Notes: generated by a model from the letters alone, not told the origin. 64,000 nt of DNA from Lachnospiraceae bacterium AC3007 (GCA_000621405.1 JHYK01000011.1:1-64000); one strand, 5' to 3'. Shown: positions 7,772 through 15,890, numbered from the stretch's first letter. Numbers and translations are program-made.

Positions 7772-8926
7772 ATGGCCTTTAAGATCGTTCGAAATGACAT
7801 AACAAAAATGAATACGGAAGCGATCGTTAATACAGCCAGCGACAATCCGGGTGTAGGGTCCGGCTGTGACAGCGCTGTATACAATGCCGCAGGATTTGAT
7901 GAGCTGCTGGCATACCGGAAGGACAGGATCGGCTACGTCCCGGAGGGTGATGCATTCATCACTCCGGGATTCAACCTTCAGTCGAAATATATCATACATG
8001 CCGTGAGTCCACTCTATCTCGGCGGAGATGAGGGTGAGGAAGAGAAACTCAGGTCATGTTACAGGAAGAGTCTGCAGCTTGCAAAGGATAACGGGATCAG
8101 ATCTGTCGCTTTTCCTCTGATCGCTACGGGAGGATTCGGCTATCCCAAGGAAGAGGGTATGAGGATCGCGGTGGATGAGATCCACTCTTTCCTGCTTCAG
8201 AATGATATGGATATCTTTCTTGTAGTCTTTGATTCTGCATCTACTGCTCTGGGAGAGCGTATATACCCTGATCTGGAAGCATATATCGACAGGAATTACG
8301 TCGAAGAGAAGCGGGAAGAGGAATACGGTGATGTATATGTAGGATCAGTACCCTTTGGCAGCGGATATGATGCACCTCGCGCAGCCGGTGCAAAGCCGGA
8401 TAAACGCCGGAGCAAACCGGCATCGAAGAAAAGCTTTTTCGGAATGGCGCCAATGCTTTCGCCTATGCTCCCGGCGGCAAAGGAGTCAATTCCTTCAGAT
8501 GAAGCAAGGGATTTCTGTGATGCGGAAGAGGCTTCATTCGATGTAGAAAGCGACGTCAGTAAGCTCGATGAGAGAATGAAGCATCTGTCAGATACCTTCT
8601 CGCAGTATCTGATGTTCCTTATTGAGGAGAAGGGCCTGAAGAACGCTGATGTCTACAAAAGAGCGATCGTAGATAAGAAGATATTCTCTAAGATAAAGAA
8701 TAACCCGGATCATCATCCGCAAAAGCTTACGGCACTCTGCCTGTGTATAGGCGCCAGACTAAACCTAGATGAATCTAAGGATCTGCTTGCCAGAGCGGGA
8801 TATGCTCTGTCTCCCTGCGACAAGACAGATATCATATTTTCGTATTTCATAGAAAACGAGATCTATGACATGATCGAGCTGGATATACAGCTTGAAGAGC
8901 ACGGTCTCCCCTGTATTATTTCGTGA
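7772..8926 (+). CDS. Macro domain protein with C-terminal HTH-like domain
   Basis: Residues 1-175 form a macro domain: IVRNDITKMNTEAIVNTAS (adenine/ribose pocket), GSGCDSAVYNAAG, GDAFITPGFNL and AFPLIATGGFGYP. Macro domains bind ADP-ribose and many hydrolyse it from proteins or nucleic acids. A disordered linker (about 190-260) leads to a helical domain (about 270-384: VDKKIFSKIKNN, LTALCLCIGARLNLDESKDL, YALSPCDKTDIIFSYFIE). This C-terminal domain is HTH/XRE-like and, from memory, accompanies several effector domains in Firmicutes. A VWA protein and an ADP-ribosylglycohydrolase follow, giving an ADP-ribosylation-linked cassette. Confidence 0.85.
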   Translation: MAFKIVRNDITKMNTEAIVNTASDNPGVGSGCDSAVYNAAGFDELLAYRKDRIGYVPEGDAFITPGFNLQSKYIIHAVSPLYLGGDEGEEEKLRSCYRKSLQLAKDNGIRSVAFPLIATGGFGYPKEEGMRIAVDEIHSFLLQNDMDIFLVVFDSASTALGERIYPDLEAYIDRNYVEEKREEEYGDVYVGSVPFGSGYDAPRAAGAKPDKRRSKPASKKSFFGMAPMLSPMLPAAKESIPSDEARDFCDAEEASFDVESDVSKLDERMKHLSDTFSQYLMFLIEEKGLKNADVYKRAIVDKKIFSKIKNNPDHHPQKLTALCLCIGARLNLDESKDLLARAGYALSPCDKTDIIFSYFIENEIYDMIELDIQLEEHGLPCIIS

Positions 8927-8933
8927 TCTGAAA

Positions 8934-8960
8934 GGGTCGCTTTCCGGGCGACCGTTTTTA
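8934..8960 (+). terminator. Intrinsic terminator after macro gene
   Basis: GGTCGC pairs with GCGACC and is followed by GTTTTTATTT. It suggests the VWA gene has its own promoter; a TATAAT at 8974-8979 is a candidate -10 box, but no good -35 is visible. Confidence 0.75.
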
Positions 8961-9035
8961 TTTACCTGACTCGTATAATGGCCTCAACAAAAGGAAGCAT
9001 CATGAATGCGGAACTGAAAAAGGAGGACGAACATT

Positions 9036-9710
9036 ATGCGTAAAGGATTGACAGAGATAGTTTTTATTCTGGACAGGAGCGGATCCATGTCCGGGCTTGA
9101 AGCAGACACCATCGGCGGATACAATTCCATGCTTGAAAAGCAGAAGAAGGAAGAGGGTGAAGCAGTGATGTCGACTGTGCTTTTTGATGACAACGCTGAT
9201 GTGATCTATGACAGGAAGTCTATCGCAGATATACAGCCTATCACAGAGAAGGAATACTATGTCAGAGGGTGCACGGCTCTTCTGGATGCTGTAGGCGGAG
9301 CCATCCATCACATAGGCCATGTGCAGAAAGAGCTTCCGGAGGATGAGAAGCCGGAGAAGACTTTATTTATCATAACGACAGATGGTATGGAGAACGCCAG
9401 TAAGCAATACACCTATGACAAGGTAAAGAAGATGGTCGAGAAGAAGAAAAAGAAGAAGGGCTGGGAGTTCATATTCCTGGGGGCGAATATAGATGCCATA
9501 GATGTAGCCTGCAGGTTTGGAGTAGCTGCGAACAGGGCAGTGAGATATGAAAATGACAAAGTCGGGACGAGGCTTAACTATAAGGTGATGTCGAAGATAG
9601 TCAGCCGGGCCAGAGCCTGTGCGAGTGCCGGAGCGATGGGAGAGGCGCTTGATGATGAAGAGCTTCTTGCTCCTATAAAGCAGGACTATAAGAAAAGACA
9701 TGAGGAGTAA
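9036..9710 (+). CDS. VWA domain protein
   Basis: The 224-aa protein is essentially a single von Willebrand factor A domain. The MIDAS metal site is visible as DRSGSMSG (DxSxS, residues about 11-18) and TTDGMENAS (Asp of the third loop), with CTALLDAVGG supplying the Thr. VWA domains make metal-dependent protein contacts. Similar stand-alone VWA proteins accompany tellurite/stress (Ter) and ADP-ribosylation gene sets. No signal peptide, so cytosolic. Start ATG follows AAGGAGGACGAACATT. The ADP-ribosylglycohydrolase gene is 27 nt downstream and likely in the same operon. Confidence 0.88.
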   Translation: MRKGLTEIVFILDRSGSMSGLEADTIGGYNSMLEKQKKEEGEAVMSTVLFDDNADVIYDRKSIADIQPITEKEYYVRGCTALLDAVGGAIHHIGHVQKELPEDEKPEKTLFIITTDGMENASKQYTYDKVKKMVEKKKKKKGWEFIFLGANIDAIDVACRFGVAANRAVRYENDKVGTRLNYKVMSKIVSRARACASAGAMGEALDDEELLAPIKQDYKKRHEE

Positions 9711-9737
9711 TACGTCAGGGGAAAGGAGGATATGATC

Positions 9738-10568
9738 ATGGCGATAACAGGAGCAGTATTAGGTGATATAGCGGGATCGCAGTACGAATTCGACAGGCCT
9801 AAGAACTTTGACTGGGAGAACTGTGAATTATATACGGAGAAATGTATGTTCACGGATGATTCCGTGATGAGTCTTGCGATAAAGAGTGCAGTTGATAGCG
9901 GTCTTGATCATCAGGATGAGATGAGGAGGATAGGGGGATATTATCCGGACTGTGGTTATGGCGGACATTTCTTTCAGTGGATGTTCTGTGAGGAGCCGAG
10001 ACCATACAACAGCTTTGGAAACGGGTCCGCAATGAGAGTGTCCTATATTGGTGAATACTACGACGATCTTGAGGATGTGAAGCGCGAGGCGGAGCGGTCG
10101 GCTGCCGTCTCCCACAACCATCCGGAAGGGATCAAGGGAGCGGTCGTTACGGCAGTGTGCATATGGATGGCGAAGCATGGTAAGACGAAGGATGAGATAT
10201 ATGATCATGTGATATCACAGTATCCGGCGGATAAGTACCGGTTTTCCATGGATAAGGATATGGAGTATCTGCGTGAGAATTATGCATGGGATGTGACCTG
10301 TATGACGAGCGTGCCTGTGGCCATGAGATGCTTCTATGAGAGCGATTCATATATCAGCTTTATCCGCAACGTCTTTAGTCTGGAGTGCGACTGTGACACG
10401 CTCTGTGCCATAGGCGGAGCTGTTGCCGAGGAGTTTTATCACGGCACCGGACTGAAGGAAGAAAAGATACTCAGGCACTATCTGGATGACAGATTATATG
10501 ATATCTGGAAGGGCGTAGGATGGGTATCTGTTGGATGTAGTAGAAAACAAATCTCAAACAGAAAGTGA
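9738..10568 (+). CDS. ADP-ribosylglycohydrolase family protein
   Basis: The roughly 276-aa protein carries the ADP-ribosylglycohydrolase/DraG signature: GAVLGDIAGSQYEF at the N-terminus, FTDDSVMSLA (metal-binding TDD), YNSFGNGSAMR and ECDCDTLCAIGGAVAEEFYHG (the second metal-binding Asp cluster). Such enzymes remove ADP-ribose from proteins, DNA or small molecules. ATG 9738 fits the AAAGGAGG at 9722-9729 better than ATG 9732, which is too close. The last 15 or so residues (after DIWKG) look atypical and may be a frayed C-terminus. With the macro and VWA genes it forms an ADP-ribose handling cassette. Confidence 0.88.
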   Translation: MAITGAVLGDIAGSQYEFDRPKNFDWENCELYTEKCMFTDDSVMSLAIKSAVDSGLDHQDEMRRIGGYYPDCGYGGHFFQWMFCEEPRPYNSFGNGSAMRVSYIGEYYDDLEDVKREAERSAAVSHNHPEGIKGAVVTAVCIWMAKHGKTKDEIYDHVISQYPADKYRFSMDKDMEYLRENYAWDVTCMTSVPVAMRCFYESDSYISFIRNVFSLECDCDTLCAIGGAVAEEFYHGTGLKEEKILRHYLDDRLYDIWKGVGWVSVGCSRKQISNRK

Positions 10569-10651
10569 ATTAGTTTTTGGGGCATATGACATGTTCTATT
10601 TAGGTATGCTAGACTGATCTGTGCAAATAGTTAATTGAAGGAGGCGGTATT

Positions 10652-10939
10652 ATGCAATTTCTTATTAGAGCGTATGATGGAGAAGGCAAACTTGAAAAGC
10701 GAATGGAAGTACGCCCGCGTCATCTGGAAGGGATGAAGAAGCTTAGTGAGCATATCATCAGCGCCGGAGGCCTGCTGGATGAGGATGGGAAGATGAAAGG
10801 ATCTGCCCTTATCATGGACTTCGAGAGTCGCAAGGAACTGGACGACTATATTGCGAATGAGCCTTATGTCCTTGAAAATGTCTGGGATAAGATCGTGATA
10901 GAGCCGATCAACGTGGTTATCGCAAACGGGAAAGAGTGA
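10652..10939 (+). CDS. YciI-like small protein
   Basis: The 95-aa protein fits the YciI/YCII-related ferredoxin-like family: FLIRAYDGEGKLEKRMEVRP, HIISAGGLLDEDGKMKGSALIMDF and a C-terminal NEPYVLENVWDKI block. Conserved His and Asp residues in relatives suggest an active site, but most members lack an assigned reaction. The leader TTAATTGAAGGAGGCGGTATT with its ATG recurs in altered form at 13314-13339, indicating a local duplication. An RluA-type gene follows after 28 nt. Confidence 0.85.
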   Translation: MQFLIRAYDGEGKLEKRMEVRPRHLEGMKKLSEHIISAGGLLDEDGKMKGSALIMDFESRKELDDYIANEPYVLENVWDKIVIEPINVVIANGKE

Positions 10940-10967
10940 AAGAATACGCTGCCGTTGAATATGCGAT

Positions 10968-11948
10968 ATGGACAGGATACTTGAATACAAGGTTACAGAC
11001 AGTGATCCGGACAGGACCTTGGGAGGGATCTTAAGCAAAGTCCTGAAACAATGCATGGGGCTGACTCCTCACGAGATCAGTCATGCGAAGTTCACTCCGG
11101 CGGGATTAACTGTGTCGAGACACACCGGTCAGCCGGGACTGTATGAATCTGTGACAGTCAAGGACAGAGTCGCTCCGGGCGATACAGTAAGAGTCCTGTT
11201 CCGGGACGATGATCCGCTAGAAGAAAGGGTAGAAGCAGTCGAGGGGAGCGTTGATATCCTGTACGAGGATGAGGACGTGGTTGTCCTGAATAAACCTGCC
11301 GGGACAGTGTCTCATCCTTCACACGGTCATCATAGAGATTCTCTGGCGAATTATCTGGCAGGGTATTATCAGAGAAACGGTAAGAATGGAACTCTTCGTT
11401 TGGTGGGGCGTCTTGATAAAGATACCAGCGGAGCTATTCTTTTTGCGAAGAATGCGCCTGCCGCATCCAGACTGTTCCGTCAAAAGGATCAGGGCGTATT
11501 CAAAAAGACATATCTTGCAGTCTGTGCTAATCCTCCGAAAGAAGAAGAAACAGGAACATGGAATGTTATCGATGCGCCTCTTGGTCCGATCCCGGGAACC
11601 CTTATGAAGCAGCAGATAATACAGCCTCCTGAAGGGAAGAGTGCACTGACACGATACATATGCCGTGGATCATTCGAGAATGGAAGCGTGATAGAGGCAG
11701 AGATAGATACAGGGCGCACACATCAGATCAGGGTGCATCTGGCATCTGTCGGGCATCCTCTCATAGGAGATAAACTATACGGAGAGGATATCGGAAGCAA
11801 CTATGCGGCGGACAGGGCTCTTCTTCATGCCTGGAAAGTGACATTCAGGCAGCCGTTCGGGACAGAGACGGTTGGTATTACTGTTCCCATACCGGATGAT
11901 ATGGCGGAGTTGACATGGTGGAGTTATGTCAACCAGATAATAACTTGA
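10968..11948 (+). CDS. RluA-family pseudouridine synthase
   Basis: The 326-aa enzyme isomerises uridine to pseudouridine in rRNA or tRNA. The catalytic motif GRLDKDTSGAILFAKN carries the active-site Asp at about residue 150. Other family blocks are VVVLNKPAGTVSHPS, KKTYLAVC, DTGRTHQIRVHLASVGHPL and GDKLYG. Residues 1-90 are a divergent S4-like N-terminal region. Substrate position cannot be read from the sequence. No obvious ribosome site precedes ATG 10968; coupling to the upstream yciI-like gene is possible. Confidence 0.92.
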   Translation: MDRILEYKVTDSDPDRTLGGILSKVLKQCMGLTPHEISHAKFTPAGLTVSRHTGQPGLYESVTVKDRVAPGDTVRVLFRDDDPLEERVEAVEGSVDILYEDEDVVVLNKPAGTVSHPSHGHHRDSLANYLAGYYQRNGKNGTLRLVGRLDKDTSGAILFAKNAPAASRLFRQKDQGVFKKTYLAVCANPPKEEETGTWNVIDAPLGPIPGTLMKQQIIQPPEGKSALTRYICRGSFENGSVIEAEIDTGRTHQIRVHLASVGHPLIGDKLYGEDIGSNYAADRALLHAWKVTFRQPFGTETVGITVPIPDDMAELTWWSYVNQIIT

Positions 11949-12158
11949 AATCCCCAACCTGTAGTGTTAGTATCTAATTCAAGGACAGATATTTCTCAAG
12001 CGGAAACGCTTTCTGACATGCGTATCTAAGCACTTCAAGATCTGAAATTCCTGCCCTGAAACCAAACTTAACAAGAGCAGGAAACAAAGAATGCGTGCAA
12101 GGAACGTGTGCTGTACGTTCTTTTTCCTGCCGAAATTTCTTTGAAAGGAGAAAGAACC

Positions 12159-13049
12159 ATGAAAGAAGCAATTGAACGTAAGATGAAGCCGCTCGAGGAA
12201 ATGGACGTAATAGACAATTTCCTGTTTACGGAGATAATGTCTGACGAGGAAAACGGACCGGAAGTATGCAGGATGATACTTAACTGCGTACTGAAGCGCG
12301 AGATCGGGGAGATACACTTTACCCCTCAAAAGGTAGTCCCCGGGATATCGGAAAGAATGCACGGTATCAGGATGGACGCCTACCTGACGGAGCGTCGGCA
12401 CGGGAAATCCGGTGAAGCCGAAGAGATTAATGTGTTTGATATCGAGCCGGATAAGCGTAGTTCCAGGAGAGAGGAACTTCCCAGAAGGAGCAGATACTAC
12501 GGTGATCTGATTGATGTAAAACTTCTTGGAACAGGGACCGACTATGAAAAGCTACCGGAACTTGTGACGATCTTTATCCTGTCGTACGATCCCTTTGGGG
12601 AGAATTCGATGTACTATGAAGCAGGAACTGTAATAAAGACCCATCCGCATATTCCTTATGATGACGGAGTCCGCAGGATATATCTGTATGTGGACGGCGA
12701 ACTCCCGGGAGAAGCGGATGATGACGAAAGGAAAATGCGGAACCTGCTCCGATACATTGGGAACAGCAGTGCTTCAAATGTCACTGATGAAACGACAAAG
12801 AAGCTTGATGAGATAGTAAAGAACACGAAACTAAAGAAGGATATAGGGGTGAGGTATATGAAGAGCTGGGAGATTGCAAGGGACTACATAGAGGAAGGCC
12901 GGGAAGAAGGCCGGGAAGAAGGCCGGGAGGAAGGTCGAAAAGAAGGCCGGGAAGAAGAACGAAAGAATACTGAAGCAGCGATCAAGCGAGCGGAGGCCGC
13001 GGAAGAGCGGGTAAAAGAGCTTGAGGCGATGCTGAGTTCAAAATCCTGA
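12159..13049 (+). CDS. Rpn/PD-(D/E)XK nuclease family transposase
   Basis: This is a second, divergent Rpn-type protein of about 296 aa. It shows KPLEEMDVIDNFLFTEIM, IRMDAYLT (Asp73) and NVFDIEPDK (Glu96, Asp98), then YYGDLIDVKLLGTGTDYEKL and a typical VTIFILSYDPFG core. The C-terminus is a tandem Gly-Arg-Glu-Glu stretch leading into a coiled coil. The start is ATG 12159, preceded by AAAGGAGAAAGAACC; longer in-frame starts lack a ribosome site. The 210 nt upstream show no other gene. The relation to the 6777 protein is distant. Confidence 0.82.
   Translation: MKEAIERKMKPLEEMDVIDNFLFTEIMSDEENGPEVCRMILNCVLKREIGEIHFTPQKVVPGISERMHGIRMDAYLTERRHGKSGEAEEINVFDIEPDKRSSRREELPRRSRYYGDLIDVKLLGTGTDYEKLPELVTIFILSYDPFGENSMYYEAGTVIKTHPHIPYDDGVRRIYLYVDGELPGEADDDERKMRNLLRYIGNSSASNVTDETTKKLDEIVKNTKLKKDIGVRYMKSWEIARDYIEEGREEGREEGREEGRKEGREEERKNTEAAIKRAEAAEERVKELEAMLSSKS
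12891..12960 (+). repeat. 12-bp coding tandem repeat (GREE)
   Basis: GGCCGGGAAGAA and close variants repeat about five times inside the Rpn-type gene, encoding repeated Gly-Arg-Glu-Glu. Slippage at this tract could change the linker length in 4-residue steps without breaking the frame. Confidence 0.9.
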
Positions 13050-13161
13050 TTTTACCGGACGAACTGAAGACGTGGGCTGAAAAGGATTTAAGATACGAGT
13101 TGATCATGGAAGTGATAAGCCGCTGATAATAACGATAGAAAAAGAAAAGAACGCGGAAAAG

Positions 13162-13269
13162 ATGCTTCCTGACACGAAGGAAGTAACAGAGAAGTACAGG
13201 AAGAAGGCAATGGAGCAGGGAATAGACAGCGACTGGATCGACAGGTATATGCCTGTGACGGACCGGTAA
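13162..13269 (+). pseudogene. C-terminal fragment of 80-aa protein family
   Basis: This 35-codon reading frame (LPDTKEVTEKYRKKAMEQG, then IDSDWIDRYMPVT) matches the last 36 residues of the complete small protein at 44614-44856 and a shorter relic at 21346-21380. The N-terminal half is missing and replaced by unrelated sequence. It lies directly after an Rpn-type gene. It is probably a relic, although ATG 13162 could initiate a short peptide. Confidence 0.65.
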
Positions 13270-13281
13270 GATGTCACAGAG

Positions 13282-13308
13282 GTGTCAAAAGGTACGTCCC
13301 CCTGACAC
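13282..13308. repeat. Hairpin repeat, GGTACGTCCCCC core
   Basis: GTGTCA and TGACAC form a 6-bp stem around the 15-nt loop AAAGGTACGTCCCCC. It is a single copy of the unit that is paired at 26544-26615. Confidence 0.85.
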
Positions 13309-13356
13309 AGAATAGATAATTGAAGGCGGCGGTATTATGTGTTTTGGGAGAAAACT

Positions 13357-13473
13357 ATGGGAAAAAAGAAAGTTGAACATGTCGTTTTCGATGGTATGCG
13401 AAAGATAAAAAAGAAAGTAAATATTAATGACTATAATAAAAGAACTAATCTTAAAAATAAGAAAGTAAGATAA
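13357..13473 (+). CDS. Small basic 38-aa protein, coupled
   Basis: A 38-codon ORF (MGKKKVEHVVFDGMRKIKKK and so on, ending KNKKVR) with GGGAG a few nt before its ATG. It is strongly basic, with 13 or more Lys/Arg. The stop codon TAA overlaps the ATG of the zinc-ribbon gene (TAATG), a classical translational coupling arrangement, which supports its being translated. No family recognised. It could be a leader peptide or a nucleic-acid-binding micro-protein. Confidence 0.5.
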   Translation: MGKKKVEHVVFDGMRKIKKKVNINDYNKRTNLKNKKVR

Positions 13474-13739
13474 TGTTTTACGTACCGGATGGAACAGACA
13501 GAGCGGGATATTATGAGTGCGAAGATTGCGGGGAGAGATTTCTGGATGTAAGGATCGCTCCGGCTATTGTATGCCCATATTGCGGAGAGATACCGGATAT
13601 GGAGATCGGACCGGATGAAGAGATGCCGGAGACGAAGGAATCCGCAAGGCTCATACATATGGTTGAGGGAGAAGACGTGGAGAAGTATGACACTCTCCTA
13701 AGCCTTGCCATAACCGGAGGAGATTACAGCTGGATATGA
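13473..13739 (+). CDS. Zinc-ribbon small protein
   Basis: The 88-aa protein has two CxxC knuckles (YYECEDCGERF and IVCPYCGEIP) that should bind one zinc ion, then an acidic tail. Function is unknown; such ribbons usually mediate protein or nucleic-acid contacts. It starts inside the stop of the 38-aa ORF and its own end overlaps the next ATG by 4 nt, placing it in a four-gene coupled operon ending with an HD hydrolase. Confidence 0.75.
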   Translation: MFYVPDGTDRAGYYECEDCGERFLDVRIAPAIVCPYCGEIPDMEIGPDEEMPETKESARLIHMVEGEDVEKYDTLLSLAITGGDYSWI

Positions 13740-14047
13740 CGCCGGATCAGAGAGAGTGGAGCAGGACGAGAGACGATCTTATTGATGCCGTAGTTTCACT
13801 TGGCTTCCCGAAAGAACTGGGAGATGCCATGGCAAAGAATCTTGGCAGTCCCAAAGCAATGAGACGGATGATCGCTTATCTTTACAATGAGAAGCCGAAG
13901 ACTGCGGAGATAGCTGTAGATGAGATGCTCGCAATATGCAGTGATATAGCAGTCTGGAAGGAGAAGAAAAAGAGCGAAGAGGCCAACGCCAGGTATAACG
14001 ACATGCTGAACTACGGGCTGGATCATACGGAGGGAGATGATTACTGA
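13736..14047 (+). CDS. Conserved hypothetical protein
   Basis: A 103-aa helical, acidic protein beginning MTPDQREWSRTRDDLIDAVV and containing LGSPKAMRRMIAYL and a C-terminal coiled region. I recall near-identical hypothetical proteins in other Lachnospiraceae, but no function is known. Translation is coupled on both sides: ATGA overlap with the zinc-ribbon gene and an 11-nt overlap with the HD-domain gene. It may be a partner of those proteins. Confidence 0.75.
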   Translation: MTPDQREWSRTRDDLIDAVVSLGFPKELGDAMAKNLGSPKAMRRMIAYLYNEKPKTAEIAVDEMLAICSDIAVWKEKKKSEEANARYNDMLNYGLDHTEGDDY

Positions 14048-14510
14048 TATGAGCAGATTAAAGGAACTTCGTAAATACGTGGATGCCGAGATCAATAAGA
14101 TGGAGGATCATGACAAGCGCACAAGTGCTATCGCTCATCTCTATGGGGTATCGCTTGCAGCGACCATGATAGCGAAGAAAAGGGGCCTTGATCCGGAGAT
14201 CGCATCGATGGCTGCCATGCTTCATGACCTGCACGCTTATAAGACGGGGTCTTATGAAGATCATGCTCACAAGGGCGCAGATCTGGCCAGGGCTATTCTT
14301 GGCGAGCTGAAGCTTACCGGCGATGCTGAGACAGATATGATCTGCTCGGCCATATACCATCATGACGATAAAATGGCGGTAGACAGTCCCATGGATGAGG
14401 TTTTGAAGGATGCGGATGTCATACATCATTGCATGAACGATCTGTCAAAGCAGATCAAGGATAAGGAGCAGGCGCGTTTCGATAAGATTTGTGAAGAATT
14501 CGGGATGTAA
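14037..14510 (+). CDS. HD-domain phosphohydrolase
   Basis: The 157-aa protein carries an HD domain: HLYGVSLAATMIAKK (first His), AAMLHDLHAYKTG (HD pair), YEDHAHKGADLARAIL and ICSAIYHHDD with a later KDADVIHH Asp. These residues coordinate one or two metals for phosphomonoester or phosphodiester hydrolysis of nucleotides. The substrate is unknown. It is the last gene of the coupled operon starting at 13357. Confidence 0.88.
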   Translation: MITDMSRLKELRKYVDAEINKMEDHDKRTSAIAHLYGVSLAATMIAKKRGLDPEIASMAAMLHDLHAYKTGSYEDHAHKGADLARAILGELKLTGDAETDMICSAIYHHDDKMAVDSPMDEVLKDADVIHHCMNDLSKQIKDKEQARFDKICEEFGM

Positions 14511-14544
14511 GCTAGAGAATGTAAAAATTATGTAAACCAGGATG

Positions 14545-14612
14545 CTTTGACAGTATCCCCTCTTCGCAGGAGCGGCAAAGCCGACAGATATAGCATGTCG
14601 GATCATCTGTAA
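14545..14612 (-). pseudogene. Rpn deletion-junction fragment
   Basis: Read on the minus strand, this piece runs from the Rpn leader (TATCTGTCGGCTTTGCC, CTCCTGCGAAGAG) directly into the internal coding segment GGGATACTGTCAAA, skipping about 650 bp of the intact gene. The relic at 20790-21137 has the same junction. Only the junction neighbourhood remains here. Confidence 0.75.
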
Positions 14613-14670
14613 TCAAGCAAAGCGAGTCTGTGAAAAAATCTCTGTAAAAACGGAATAACACTATATGAAC

Positions 14671-14707
14671 GAGGTCTCCTAAGATAAAATAAATCTTTAG
14701 GAGGCCT
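14671..14707 (+). promoter_or_regulatory. Hairpin sequestering transposase RBS
   Basis: AGGTCTCCTAAGA and TCTTTAGGAGGCCT pair almost perfectly around an A/T-rich loop. The right arm is the TAGGAGG ribosome site of the IS256 transposase whose ATG is at 14714. Many insertion sequences limit translation from outside transcripts with such a structure; that role here is inferred. Confidence 0.7.
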
Positions 14708-14713
14708 TTAATT

Positions 14714-15613
14714 ATGGCAAAAGAAAAGAAACCCGTACACAAAGTCCAGATGACAGACGGTAAGCGTCAGATCATCCAACAGCTCCTTCAGGAGTATGAC
14801 ATCGAGACCGCAGAGGACATACAGGATGCTCTCAAGGATCTCTTAGGTGGTACCATCAAAGAAATGATGGAAGCCGAAATGGACGATCATCTTGGATATC
14901 AGAAGTCAGAACGTTATGACAGCGACGATTACCGTAATGGCTACAAGACAAAACGTGTCAACTCCAGCTTCGGCAGTCTCGATATCCAGGTTCCACAGGA
15001 CCGAAAATCATCCTTTGAGCCTCAGGTTGTTAAAAAGAGGCAGAAGGATATTTCAAACATTGACCAAAAGATCATTTCTATGTATGCCAAGGGAATGACC
15101 ACCCGCCAGATTTCCGATACCCTTGAAGACATCTATGGTTTTGAGGCATCAGAAGGCTTTATCTCCGACGTGACGGATAAAATACTGCCTCAAATTGAGG
15201 AATGGCAGCATAGGCCTTTGGAGGACGTTTATCCGGTCATTTTCATTGATGCCATCCACTATTCCGTAAGGGATAATAGTATCATCAGGAAACTGGCTGC
15301 ATATATCATCTTGGGCATCTCATGTAGCGGTCATAAGGAAGTGCTTTCAATTCAGATCGGTGAAAACGAAAGTGCAAAGTATTGGCTCTCCGTACTTAAT
15401 GAACTGAAAAATCGTGGAGTAAAGGATATCCTCATCGTATGTGCCGATGGTCTTTCTGGAATCAAGGAAGCCATTTCGACTGCTTTCCCGAATACAGAGT
15501 ATCAGAGATGCCTTGTCCATCAGGTACGGAACACTCTCAAATATGTGCCTGACAAGGACAGAAAAGCCTTTGCCAAGGATCTTAAGACGATTTACAACGC
15601 TCCCTCTGAAGAG
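14714..15613 (+). pseudogene. IS256-family transposase, 3'-truncated
   Basis: The first 300 residues follow IS256-family (mutator-type) transposases: LLGGTIKEMMEAEMDDHLGY, RNGYKTKRV, KGMTTRQISDTLEDIYG, the first catalytic Asp in PVIFIDAIHYSVRD and the second in LIVCADGLSGIKEAI, then EYQRCLVHQVRNTLKYV. Homology stops at TIYNAPSEE, about 100 residues before the usual end, so the third catalytic residue (Glu) is missing. The frame then runs into a fragment of a regulator gene and ends at 15676. The element is therefore dead. The right inverted repeat was not found. Confidence 0.88.
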
Positions 15614-15782
15614 GATGGCAGAGATGGCCAGAGTGCTTCAGACTACACCGAACTATCTACTCGGTTATACCTATAGTGACGATGATTTCTTATCTGAGGC
15701 ACTGTCTTTGCTGGAGGGGATTAAGGATGAAACGATTAAAAAAGTATTGTTGGCACAGATAAAAGCTGCTTCTGCTTTGTGA
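15613..15782 (+). pseudogene. XRE-regulator tail (copy 1)
   Basis: In the frame ending at 15782, MAEMARVLQTTPNYLLGYTY is the typical end of an XRE-type helix-turn-helix domain, followed by DDDFLSEALSLLEGIKDETI and KKVLLAQIKAASAL. The N-terminal HTH helices were lost when the IS256 fragment joined here. A second copy of the tail lies at 16530-16669. Confidence 0.75.
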
Positions 15783-15789
15783 AAAATAG

Positions 15790-15818
15790 GTATCGGGAGA
15801 CCGGTACATTTTCTTTTG
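15790..15818 (+). terminator. Intrinsic terminator (copy 1)
   Basis: GTATCGG, tetraloop GAGA, CCGGTAC, then ATTTTCTTTT. The same hairpin follows the second regulator tail at 16677. Confidence 0.75.
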
Positions 15819-15856
15819 TCTAGCACTTCTATGATAAGGTGAGAAGAATATAAGAA

Positions 15857-15881
15857 GGGCCTGCGGGAAATCCGCAGGCCC
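15857..15881 (-). terminator. Terminator downstream of hsp20
   Basis: GGGCCTGCGG pairs perfectly with CCGCAGGCCC around a 5-nt loop, just past the hsp20 stop codon; the minus-strand side continues TTCTTATATTCTTC. Confidence 0.75.
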
Positions 15882-15890
15882 ATTTTAACG

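Noticed and set aside
12891-12960. Noncoding tandem repeat
   Set aside because: The 12-bp units lie in frame within the Rpn-type gene and encode a Gly-Arg-Glu-Glu linker.
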